DNA of 64,000 bases from Panorpa germanica (taxonomy: Eukaryota > Arthropoda > Insecta > Mecoptera > Panorpidae): the NCBI GenBank assembly GCA_963678705.1, contig OY783214.1, positions 3,038,001 to 3,102,000 of the forward strand, in the 5' to 3' direction. Made by a program: the position numbers and the translations under genes. Of the stretch, positions 32,864-43,390 are shown piece by piece. The notes beneath the pieces were generated by a model, which was given only the letters and a program-made list of their open reading frames with translations, was not told the origin of the DNA and searched no databases. The first letter of the stretch is position 1. Every line of letters starts with the position of its first letter.

Positions 32864-34704
32864 ATGAGAATTTCTAAAAGTTTTGATTTCAAAATTGTGA
32901 TTTTGGTTTTTAGTATATGTGTTAAAGAAGTCGTCTACTGCAGCAGCGATGCCTACCTGGAATCTGGACCTAACGTAAATATTGCTATTGTCCTTTTACC
33001 TGCATTTCATATATGCTGCATTATATTCTATATTCTATTCTATATTCTGCAGGACTATGCCGTTGCACAAGCCCAAGCTGCAGCCTTACAACATTTAATT
33101 GACTACCTGGGTGCCGCCAATTCACCTGACAGTTGGAAGGACTCTCGGCCAGAGAAACGTGATGGAATGTGGTTTGGACCCCGTCTTGGACGCAAAAAGC
33201 GCTCCGTAGAAGACTCTCTCAACGGCATCAATCTCCCGTCTGGGGAAATTCTATCAAAGGATGACTTTCCAGAGATTTTAGATATGCTGCAGGATGCCCC
33301 ATGGACCGTTGTTGCACTTACAGGTATAGTTAATTACTGTCGTAGTAATATTAAGGTTAAAATATTTCAATAAAACGAAGTGTACCGCTGAAAGAGTTCA
33401 TATCTTCAACTAATATACGAAATACAGTTCGATTTCATTTCGTTTTTATAAAGTTTCAATGCTATCAAGTTATAATTTGTAAAGAAATTAGGTTATTATA
33501 GTTTACTGGAAAAGAACCTCCATTTACCTATAAATGAGCCTCTTAAAACTACAACTTTCTACAATTTTTCAAGTCGCCATTCAAAGTGAAACATTTGTCC
33601 CAGCGTTTGTTCAACTTGAAAATTCTCTCTGTATAAAACTAGACCATCTGCCCACAATATCAAACTCAACGCACAAAACACAACATCAGTGGTGAACTAA
33701 AGGACTTACTTTCAAACAATACAAAATGAAATTAAAAAAGTGCTGGAATTCCTTGCTGATATAAATATAATAAACCAAATTTAATTAAAGTAAATTAACT
33801 TCAGGCGAATATAACCATGTTGTTGGAATCGCCTCAAATTCTAAAATAAAAAAACTAGACCATAGTTTTGGTATCCTATAAATTTGCGGGAATTGTTAAA
33901 AAAGCTTGAACATCGTGAACCGAAGGTTCTTACTATCTTTTTTGTTAATAAATATCTTGGTCCTGTTCATTATCTCCATTATTAATGTTTGTTTTTCCAT
34001 CTTTAAACAATGGGATTTATTAAACAATGAAACTAATAATGCCAGTGCTATAGATAGCACATAATTCTAGATGAATACTTGCTAAAAATAGATTTTCTGC
34101 CGGAAGAAATCAGATCACATCACACACCTGACATTTGGAGCGATTTTATATTGTAGCACTCATTTTGTGAGGTTATTATGAGCAAACGCACGGCAGTAAA
34201 ATGCTCCTACTAGGTCATAGATTACGGAAATAGCGCTAATATGTAAAAATGATTCACTTTCCAAACAAACGGATCTAATTTTATTGAGCAATACAGGAGG
34301 ACGCAGGTATACCATGAACTTCACACCTCGACTGGGACGCCAATTAGGCGAGGTGAGCCGCGAAGCCGCTGCAGCTGGATCTGCCACAGATGGAATGTCC
34401 GACCAAAGAGCTCCACCATTCGCTCCACGATTAGGAAGGCGCCTGATCCCGTTCTCCCCTCGCCTAGGACGTGAATTATTATCCAGTAAGTCAAAATTAA
34501 CTTTAAGTAAACTAGAAGAAATCACCATTGCAACACCTCAAACTTCTGCCCATTTTTGAGTACATTTATCATTATTTCAGAATAAAAAACATTTAGAATA
34601 AATCTTTACCCTTTAACCTTTAAAGCATAAGTTTTGTTTTTTCAGATGTTCAAGCCAGTATGCAGCCCCGATACAGTAGAAGTACTAAAACCAAGCCTCA
34701 TTGA
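32864..34704 (+). CDS. Pyrokinin (FXPRL-amide) neuropeptide precursor
   Basis: Exons are 32864-32974, 33053-33323, 34297-34485 and 34646-34704; together they give 209 codons plus stop. Residues 1 to about 25 form a signal peptide (hydrophobic core IVILVFSICV). Four amidated peptides can be cut out at basic sites: DGMWFGPRL (74-82, KR before, GRKKR after), YTMNFTPRL (132-140, RR before, GR after), APPFAPRL (166-173, single R before, GRR after) and LIPFSPRL (177-184, GR after). Each ends in PRLG, the Gly giving the C-terminal amide. By family knowledge these are ligands of pyrokinin/PBAN-type G-protein-coupled receptors, acting on muscle, pheromone or development. The order and cores match my memory of beetle pyrokinin genes; hugin and DH-PBAN are the fly and moth counterparts. 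The first intron (32975-33052) is 78 nt and stop-free. A poly(A) signal is at 34875-34880. Confidence 0.92.
33540..34200 (-). mobile_element. Mariner remnant in pyrokinin intron 2
   Basis: The minus strand at about 33635-33560 reads FYREGIFKLNKRWDKC, the C-terminal signature of irritans/mellifera-type mariner transposases. At 34129-34198 a block (CATTTGGAGC, then CACTCATTTTGTGAGGTTAT) matches the 5' end of the mariner at 38507-38575. The space between is mostly unrelated or deleted. Confidence 0.55.
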
Positions 34705-35080
34705 TTCTGCGTTCATATTCTAAAGTCCTCCCCCTCACTTAAAATGATGAAAAAAAAACTACTTACATTAAATTATTGTTAAAAAATGTTTAAATATGTA
34801 ATAACCTGCAAATTATTAAAATGTAAAAAATATAACGAAAAATATATGTGTATACAGATTATAATTTAATACTTAATAAAAAAAATTCTGTCAAAGTAAT
34901 ATTTTTTTACATTTTCTTTTTAAATATGCATCGCATGAAACAGTGTAAATTAGGTTACAAACGACCTAGGCGCATTTAAATTAGTGCCAGTGCCATCTGT
35001 TGAACAAATAATTATGTTTTAGCCGTTCGCTAGTAGATGGCACTTGTAATTATATTTTAATAAATTAGTTTGTTTTTAAT

Positions 35081-35712
35081 GGGCTTGTGTCCTATGTCTT
35101 AATTTCTATAAAAGTGTACTATATATTGATAAAGTGGGTTACTAGAACCTCAAATGTTCAATTATTTTTTAATAACTCCTTATATGTTAGGAGATATTAA
35201 CAATTAAAAAAGTCATTTTGTCTCTTTAATTATTAAAGGGATTCAACGTTGTACACATTCCAAGTGCATGTGACATCACAATTCTTGTGTAAGGTTACCA
35301 ACCTTACAGCTCATAAATCTCTGCTATATGTATTTATATATCAAAATATCAAATATTATTTACAGCTATTTCAGGAACAATCAAATTTCAATATTATGTC
35401 TGCCTTAGCAGGGTTAAATAAAATAAAAAATTATTATTCTTTGATTTGACTTGATTATTTGACTACCAACAGCTACAGAACATTACCACAGCACTGACCT
35501 ACTCAACAAATAACATACGTTAAAATGCATTTCACGTCATACAAATATGGTCGACCATTTCTAGCGCTAAAACTACAATTAAAACTTTTAATTGCTATAT
35601 CTCCGTCAACATTTAGATATTTAATAAAATAAACACGCCAATACACATTTATTAACATCACTTTCAATCAACAATTGAAAAATAGACCACTAAAAAATGA
35701 GGACACAAGCCC
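35081..35712 (-). mobile_element. Family 1 short transposon, copy D
   Basis: Near-complete copy from GGGCTTGTGTCCTATGTC to GAGGACACAAGCCC, between the pyrokinin and IFT81 genes, and 170 bp from the next copy in the opposite orientation. The pair could form a large inverted repeat. Confidence 0.78.
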
Positions 35713-35881
35713 ATTAGGTGATTGTTATTAGTTTACTACTCGTATGAACTAATTTATATAGGAAGATGCGGTATAAATTATTAATCAGGTCCATCATTAC
35801 AGTCTACGTCTTAGTTAATTATTATTTTATTTAAAAATTTTAGTAAAGTAAAATGAAATTGATTTCATCACTGTACAAAAT

Positions 35882-36338
35882 GGGCTTGTGTACTTATTTT
35901 GTGTGGGTCGATTTTTCAGTTGCTGATATTTTAATAAATATCTAAATATTGACGGAGATATAGCAATTAAAAATGTGAATTTTAATTTTAGCGCTACAGA
36001 TGTCAACCATATTTATTACGTAACATGGCTGTACTATTAAGTATAAGTCAGTTAATTTTTCTATGGATATAAGAGTTCTGTGTTGAATATGCTATCTCTT
36101 TTACGCTCTGTTGTATAAAAGAGACAGCAACTTAGCGGACGTGATGTTACATGTCTTGGAATGTTCTAAAACGTTGATCCCTTTAATAGTTAAAGAGACA
36201 AAATAACTTTTTTAATTGTTAATATCTCTTAACATATAAGAAGTTATTAAACAATAATTGGACATTTTAGGTTCTAGTAACCCACTTTATCAATATATAG
36301 TACAGTTTTATTGAAATTAAGACATAGGACACAAACCC
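35882..36338 (+). mobile_element. Family 1 short transposon, copy E
   Basis: GGGCTTGTGTACTTATTTTG opens it and GACATAGGACACAAACCC closes it. It is shorter (457 bp) because the middle is missing. Confidence 0.72.
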
Positions 36339-36729
36339 ATTCAAACCGGACTCAATACATCTTTTTCGACTAATTTTTTAAATTTATGGATCAATGCCAA
36401 GGAGGAGTCAAAATCAGTGCTTGTCTAACTAGGATAATGAATTCATATTATCGAACCTGTTTACACGTGTGATACGTGTGATGAAATGACATTTTAGCTG
36501 GTCACAAACAAAATCAATAAACAAGTACGTTGCTTAGCAACGGCCAACTAGGATTATTCAAAACAAACGCATGTAAAGAATTTATTACATATGCATTACA
36601 TGATAAAGCAAACACAAAATAGTATTTATAGTTTTTAATATTTAGATTATTTACCAATTTTATAATTATATTTAGATTATTGTTATTTTTATAATTGTTT
36701 TACAAAAAAAAAAAAAAAAAATTATCGAT
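36339..36729. promoter_or_regulatory. Upstream flank and probable 5' UTR of IFT81
   Basis: AT-rich, ending in an 18-A run just before the start codon. At 36526-36545 GTTGCTTAGCAACGGCCAAC contains an imperfect palindrome, GTTGCTTAGCAAC. This resembles the X-box bound by RFX factors, which drive ciliary genes (consensus about GYTNCC, 1-3 nt, RRNAAC). It lies about 200 nt upstream of the start. That is what one would expect for an intraflagellar transport gene, but I have not tested it against a matrix. Confidence 0.5.
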
Positions 36730-39700
36730 ATGAGTGAACAACTAAGATTTATTGTTAGTGAACTAAATAAGGTGTTGAACAAGGATTATAACTTGATATC
36801 CTTTGATTCCTTGTCTCCTGAACAGTTGCTGCAAGTCGTTGTAGATGTCCTTGCCCATCTAGGAGCGTTAACAAAGGTATTTTTTGGCAAATAAGATTTT
36901 TTAAATAATCTGTAAATCTCACATATAATAATTAATATGAAATATTCTCAAGTAGACTTGCGAATTACTCTATCGTTCTACTTTCTTATTTTAAATATTT
37001 TTCCATCTTCATTTAGAGAAAAGTTTTGCAATTAAGGCACTCTCACACTGCAATAGACTACGTGTAACCACCGACTATCGTTGAGTTGGTTATACGATTA
37101 GGTCTCTCACAATATACCATACTTGCCGAAGTGGTTTATTCTTTACCGGCATAGAGATATAAGAATAGAGTGCGCAAAGAGTACGGCCGCGTGTAAGCGG
37201 AAGCGATATAAGCAAAGATAGAGATAGCTGCCGAGAGTCCTATCTGTCTCTTTCTAGGCAAACCGCAGCTGCTGACTTGGCTGATTGTCGGTGAGGTAAG
37301 GGGTAAGAGAGACACAGGGGAGACTCGATAGCCTTTATTGCAGTATTCAGTTTCTTGCGCACTCTATTCTTATACCTCTATGTTTACAGGTGTTTGTTTT
37401 TATAAGCCACATACCAACTGACTCAAACTTCTGGCGTGTTCGTATTCATGAATTGGTTCGCATTAGCACTCTTTTACTTTAATATTTATGAATAAACCTG
37501 TCGTCGTACAATCCTACCTAGCAGGGATTGATTCGTACGTCGCTTCTAGACAAACAAACAAAAATAGTAGCTTACTCGCACAGCAAAGTCGACCCTTTTG
37601 GATCAGAAGGTCAAAAACCGACTGACATAGACCGGGCGTAGTCTGGTCCAGTGTGAGAGAAGTCTAAGGAAAGGAAACTGGATGGTGCGACTTCCTGGTC
37701 CTCGAGAAATATTCTATACCAAAACAAAGTTCAGTCGGTCCAATAGTTTAGGGTCTTCTTGTCTTTATCTTCTTTACTTACAGTTCGATGTTTTGGACAC
37801 GGATCCCGAGACTACCTCGATGCGTATCTTGGATACACTTCGAGGACTTAAATATCGGCCAGGGACGGCACAGGGGGGCGTTAGTGGACTCAGACGAGGA
37901 GTAGTGAAAGCAGATAGAAGACTCCTGCAGCCCGTGTTGCTATGGCTACTGAAAAACCCGGATGACGTTAAGAAAAAGGCCTATTTGGCAAAGTACGTAT
38001 TATTATTGCACGGGAATTATTGTTTTTATATTGTAAACTAAATACGAGGGGTGTTCGGATGGTAACCTCCGCGTAGATACAAATATTTTATTATGTGCTT
38101 TTTAAAACTACAGCTTTTCTTTTTTTAACACAGTTATTATTTTTCAACACAGTTTAAATGCAAGCCCTTCCACTTGTCATAGCGTTTCATCAACTTGATA
38201 ATTCTAGTTCATAAAACTCGGTCGCCGGGGAAGTTTAAATATCCTAAGTTTCTGGAGATAACCTCCTACCACTCCTTAAGAAAGCTCCGACATGGTAGCT
38301 CGATGGTTTTATTGAATTTCTTGTCAACTTTCTTCGTGAGATCACTGACTCTGCTACTCTTCATGAATATTTGTTCTTCCGTGTTTAAGCAATCGGATCC
38401 ACTGACGCGCAACACCTTCACTAATAGTGTTTGGACATAATTAGCGTGAATGTCTGCAACTGACAGATTTTTTACCTAAGGAAATCTTATTACGGCCCGT
38501 AACTCACATTTGGAGCAATTTTCTGTCGTATCACTCATTTTGTGAGGTTATTATGAGCAAACGTAAGGCAGAAACTTAATGCTTTGAGAGCAGACCTCGT
38601 ATAATCTTCAGTTACTGTGGTTTTATAAAAAGATCTTTTTTGGATAACTATATTTTAGGTACTTAGTTAAGGTAGATCTCCCTCTGGAAGCAATGGCAGC
38701 TCCAGAAATATCAACGTTATGGGAAAACTATGAAACTCTCCTGGAAGCATTTAAGGAAACTCATAAAATGCACGAAGAAGTCCAGCAAAGCGGCGCTCAA
38801 ACTCGGGAACTGAAAGCTGACTTGGAAGCAATGGAAAAGGAGAAGGATACAGGTACATTAACAGGCAGTGGGAACCATGGGTTCCAATATGGGAGGCAAT
38901 ATGTTTTATAAGATTTGTTTGCTTATAGTACAGAAGCGTATCGAACGTTTGAACCATCGCCTTGAAACCATACCGAATAAAGAACTGTTGATTGCTTCTG
39001 CGCATGCGCTACGGACTGAACGTGATCGTAGCCGAGAATTATCTGGACAGTTGCAAGAACAACGATCAGCGCTTCAAAGAGCCACGCAATCAAATGAGAG
39101 ACTACGAAAAGATTTGCAGGATGCTAGACAAACGAATAGAGGAACTACAGCAGAAGATGTTATGAGAAGAGTTGCTGAAGAAATGAAGGTAATTCGTATT
39201 CGTAGTTACACCATGTAAAATTAATAATTGTAAATTATTTTCACTTTTTATTACCTAAGCCACTGGTTTCTTTTTACTGCCTTGCTTTAATTTTCCACTT
39301 TGCATCCTTCTCTTTCTCTACGCATCCCCTTTCCTTTAGCCATCCTTTTATTTCATTGCCTCTCTCCTAGCAATAATTCTTCCACGTTTATTCCACTTTT
39401 CCCCTAGTTCCTCTTCTTTCCAGACACATCCTACATATTCCCTCCGCCTTCTTCTTCCGCCTTCTTTTCGTTCTCCAGCCGGAACCTTGCGATCATTTTA
39501 TTATTATTGCTTCCCTGATTTAATAGGTACTTCGGTATCCTCACAGTCCATAAGTGTTGGCATTTTGCGTCCTTCTTCTTCTGCATTCTTTCTTGTTGAG
39601 ACACCCTTCCAAGTGTATCTCTTCCTCTCATTATTTCATGGAAATCGTTGTACACTGTTTAGGTAAATGAGTTCATGGTCACAGAGAAGCTACCACAGGA

Positions 39701-41704
39701 GTTAAAAGCAAGACGCTCAGAAGTTGAAGTTCTTCAGGCTGTCCTCAATGAGCCAGTAATCACGAGAGAGTACATCATGCAGCTACAGGAAACGGTAAGC
39801 ATAAATTAGCATAAAATCTAATTCTAGTATACAGACAAGTAATAACTCCTATTTTAGCTGGACGGAATTGTTCGTGAAGTCAACAACTTGGTGGAGGCGC
39901 AACTAAACAGTGGCGGTCCTGGGGAAGACAGGTTGGCACCATTCAGACAGCAAGCTGCTCTAGTTGCTCGTGCTAAGGAATCAGCTGGAGAGAAGGCGCA
40001 TGAAATGGCTGCAGAACTGAGATCTGTTGATGCAGCTCTTCGTGAAAAACAAGCTCAAGTAGTTTTATGAGGACATTGTAATGCTGCTTTACTTAATGTT
40101 CAGCTACGAGTAATACTGGATATGAAAACGTATTGTTTTAGGTGCAAGATCTTCTCGGAGATACCATCCTACGTGGAGACGAGCTGAAACAGTATGTTAA
40201 TAAGTTGAGGGCGAAGAGTTCTGTGTATAAGAAGAAGAGAGCACAGATATCTTGCATAAAGGTAAAAAGATCTTTTTAGATAGACAGAGACAGAGAGTTT
40301 TTCAAATACATATACTCAAAATGCGAATACAAAATAGTAAATACCTATTTTCTATTTTGTATTTTAATATCTTTTAAGAGTATAGAATTTTATATTTTAT
40401 TTGAAAACTTTTACAAACCTATTTCCTATTTGGAACATACAAAATACTTTTTCAATTTTGTTACTTCATAGTGTTAATCAGTAAATATTATTTTTTGAAA
40501 ATAAACTTAAAACCCCACCAACATTAGCACCATCTATGATCTAAAAGTATCTGCACAATTGTCTTAATAATTCTAATTTAAAATGATAGATGTGGCTATT
40601 ATTTTATTATCCTTCCTGTTATTCCCACCATAAGGCATCTGATTTTCGTTTACCTAAATTTGTTTATCATATTTTCTTTTACGAAGTTGATGAAATAACA
40701 ATCTAAAAGTTTGTTTGAAAAAATAAAATATCTTCAAATAAAAATTGTTTCGTTTTCAGGCTGAGGCAGGTGTCTTAACTAGAACTATTGAAATTTTAAC
40801 ATCTCGAGATCCTACGTTACCAGAAGCTCTAAGTGAGCGAGAAACAAATCCAGATAGCGCTGTGGAAATTGCTAAAACACCTTTGAAAATGAGTGACCTT
40901 ACCAAAGAAGTTAAGCTCCTACATCAAGCATTGGCTAATGCCAAGGCGCGAGTTGCACCGCTTACAAAAGAACTTCGTCCAATGAGAGAAAAAGTGATGG
41001 AGATACAGGAATCTTACGAGAATAAAAAGAAGGTTACTATATGTAAAACTACTTGAATTAGAAAAGTGTGATAGAATTACGAGTGCTGTTCTTACGAGGG
41101 AAAGTAATATAAGCTAAGCGTTAAACCGCTTCGAAACCGTTGCTTATGTAGTTGTTGTACAGATTTGTTTCTTGTGCAGATTTACGATTCTACTTCTATG
41201 ACGCTGACTTCTGAGTCCGCAGATCTGGAAATGGAGGTAACAATGCTGAAACAAGAAGTAGATGGAGACGAGGAGGCTTGGAGGAAAATACAAGCTGATT
41301 CAGAGCGTGCTGATGATCTCTTGGAACGAGCTAGAGGAGAATTAAGAGGGGGCACAAGTCACGCAGATGAACTGAGAAATAAAGTCCATTTGAAAGAAAG
41401 AAAAGTCAGAGAATTGAAAGATGTAATTTATTTTTTAAAGTTAAAGTGGTTGCGTCTGCCCAGGCGCAATACGTTCGAAAATATTTAATTTTAATAATGT
41501 ATTTTTATGAAATGTAAACTTTTTCAGAAATTAAATACATTAGTATCGAAGCAAACATTCGCTGCAGATCAACGAGGGCAGTGGTCCAGACTCTTAGCTA
41601 TCTTGGAGGTGAAGATAAGATGCCATGCAGAGGCTGTGGCTGGTGGACCTGGAGGAACTCTGCGAATCACGCAAAACGCAGAAACATTGACATTTAATAA
41701 CTGA
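36730..41704 (+). CDS. IFT81: Intraflagellar transport protein 81 (IFT-B complex)
   Basis: The ten exons are 36730-36876, 37784-37992, 38659-38852, 38929-39188, 39663-39794, 39858-40058, 40142-40261, 40760-41032, 41180-41422 and 41528-41704. All borders are GT-AG, giving 651 codons plus stop, close to the roughly 676 of vertebrate IFT81. The N-terminal calponin-homology-like domain (about residues 1-125) starts [20 protein letters not shown] and [20 protein letters not shown], followed by LRGLKYRP and [16 protein letters not shown]. The rest is coiled coil. By family knowledge IFT81 pairs with IFT74 to bind tubulin and carry it into growing cilia. In insects this matters mainly for sensory neurons and sperm. 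A mariner remnant sits in intron 2, a LINE tail in intron 4 and a fold-back element in intron 1. The intron 3 acceptor is placed at 38928 because it restores the conserved VQKRIERL. A poly(A) signal is at 41844-41849. Confidence 0.9.
37039..37660. mobile_element. Fold-back element in IFT81 intron 1
   Basis: The outer inverted ends are CTCTCACACTG...AGACTACG on the left and CGTAGTCTGGTCCAGTGTGA on the right. A second nested pair of 28 bp with one mismatch lies at 37150-37177 (CATAGAGATATAAGAATAGA...) and 37355-37382. A block, GATAGCTGCCGAGAGTCCTA, from the interior recurs near 56306-56330 in the orb2 intron. It is non-coding. Confidence 0.6.
38043..38611 (-). mobile_element. Internally deleted irritans-type mariner in IFT81 intron 2
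   Basis: The TA-flanked ends are CGAGGGGTGTTCGGATGGTA on the left and GACCTCG on the right. On the minus strand, [16 protein letters not shown] (from the DNA-binding half) and [19 protein letters not shown] (the C-terminus) survive with the catalytic core deleted. Stops occur in between. Confidence 0.65.
39255..39660 (-). mobile_element. LINE C-terminal remnant in IFT81 intron 4
   Basis: On the minus strand [20 protein letters not shown], continuing RLENE, parallels the LINE frame at 31590-31680 (IPQYLIEKDIKNIRTTARFRLG). The A/G-rich remainder is 3' sequence of the same kind. It ends close to the exon 5 acceptor. Confidence 0.6.
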
Positions 41705-42019
41705 AATATTTACCATAAGCAAATTTATATTGTAGTTTTAGAGTGTTTAGAAGTTTATAATGAAAATTTTAATATTGTTTTATTTATTTTGTAGTATTTT
41801 TAAATTATATGATTTGTATTATAATTAGAAAAATGACCTAAAAAATAAAAGTTATTCGGATGATTATTTATTGCGTTTTTTTCTTAATTTTAGTCGAACA
41901 AATTCGTCGTTTTAATTGTTTAATAAATTTCATGTTAAATCATAAATAAGTAGATATTTAAAAACTATGTTAGGAATCATATTTACTTTTAAAAGATAAT
42001 AAGGCACTTGAAGTTAACT

Positions 42020-42071
42020 GTCTGATGGAATGAATTATTGGAAGACCGTCAAGTTTGTCATTCCATCAGAC
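42020..42071. repeat. 14-bp perfect hairpin downstream of IFT81
   Basis: GTCTGATGGAATGA at 42020-42033 and its exact complement TCATTCCATCAGAC at 42058-42071 enclose a 24-nt loop. It lies 180 nt beyond the IFT81 poly(A) signal. It could be a minimal transposon or a structured RNA. Confidence 0.55.
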
Positions 42072-42109
42072 TTAATTAGACGTTAAATATTGTCACTAAA
42101 TAATTGCAA

Positions 42110-43390
42110 ATACATGGCTTCTTGTACTGTAAATTTTGCTCGTAAGTAATGTTGCCGCTCTGTCAAGCGCAATGATATCTGTAAGTTTTATTAAATTCAT
42201 AGACATTTTTTTTCTAATTTTCTCTTTGATTCTTTGAAATATTTTAATACAGTTATATTCTTTATGGTCTAAAATAAAAGACTGATTCATTACATTTTAA
42301 ATATCTACACGATTCTAACTTTTATGCGACCTTTTTTAAATTCATGGAGTTTTTCTCTAAATTTTTTTTTTGGATTTCTTGAAATTTTTTGATGCAGTTA
42401 TGTTCGTTAGGCTTTATAATAAAAAAACTGCTTCATTACATTATAAGTATCTACACGATTCTGACTTTTATGCGACCTTTTTTAAATTCATGGACTTATT
42501 TTTCTAAAAAAATTTTTTGATTTCTTGAAATTTTTTGATGCAGTTATGTTCGTTAGGCTTTAAATTTAAGAACTGCATCATTAGATTTTAAATATCTACG
42601 CAGATACTCAAAAAATTGCATTGCTTTTAAAGTCATAAAAGTGAACCTTTTCATCATTTTTAACAAGATTATAGTCTTCTTTCATTGCATACTCCGATAA
42701 AGAGATTTAATATATTAATATATCATAAACTAAAATACTTATTTAAAAATGAATTATAAATTTGAAATCAGCATTCAAAATTAAATTAAAATCCGTTATA
42801 AAATGACATATATTTTTCTTAAAATTTTATGAAAAGTAAGAAGGTTAAATCTCTTGCATCAAAAAATTTCAAGAAATCAAAAAAAAAATTTTAGAAAAAA
42901 AAGTCCATGAATTTAAAAAAGTCAGAATCGCGTAGGTATTTAAAATGTAATGAAGCAGTTTTTTATTTTAAAACGTAAGGAACACAACTGCATCAAAAAA
43001 TTTCAAGAAATCCAAAAAAAAAAATTAGAAAAAAAGTCCATGAATTTAAAAATGTCGCATAAAAGCCAGAATCGCGTAGGTATTTAAAATGTAATAAAGC
43101 AGTTTTTTATTGTAGAACAGAAGGAACATAACTGCATCAAAATATTAAAGATAATTAAAAAATAAATTTAAAAAAAATGTCCATGAATTTAATAAAACTT
43201 AAGTACATCATTGCGCCTGACAGAGCGGCAACATTACTTACGAGCAACATTTACAGTACAAGAAAGTCATGTAAAAATCTGAATAGCGTAGGAATTTAAA
43301 ATGAAATCAAGCAGTTTTTTTATTTTAGAGCATAACGAACATATATGCATTAAATTATTCCAAAGAATAAAAAAAAAATTTAGAAAAATT
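42110..43390. repeat. Large fold-back repeat with tandem-repeat arms
   Basis: The left arm holds about three tandem units of roughly 130 bp (ATGCAGTTATGTTCGTTAGG, then CATTACATTTTAAATATCTAC, ACTTTTATGCGACCTTTTTT and AAATTCATGGAC). The right arm from about 42840 holds the same units inverted, three to four times. A block near the left edge (CTCGTAAGTAATGTTGCCGC at about 42140-42160) appears inverted at about 43220-43240. One more unit lies beyond it. There is no coding frame. It looks like a Foldback/Galileo-type element or an inverted satellite array. Confidence 0.65.

Noticed and set aside
34160-34528. 122-codon minus-strand frame
   Set aside because: Antisense of pyrokinin exon 3.
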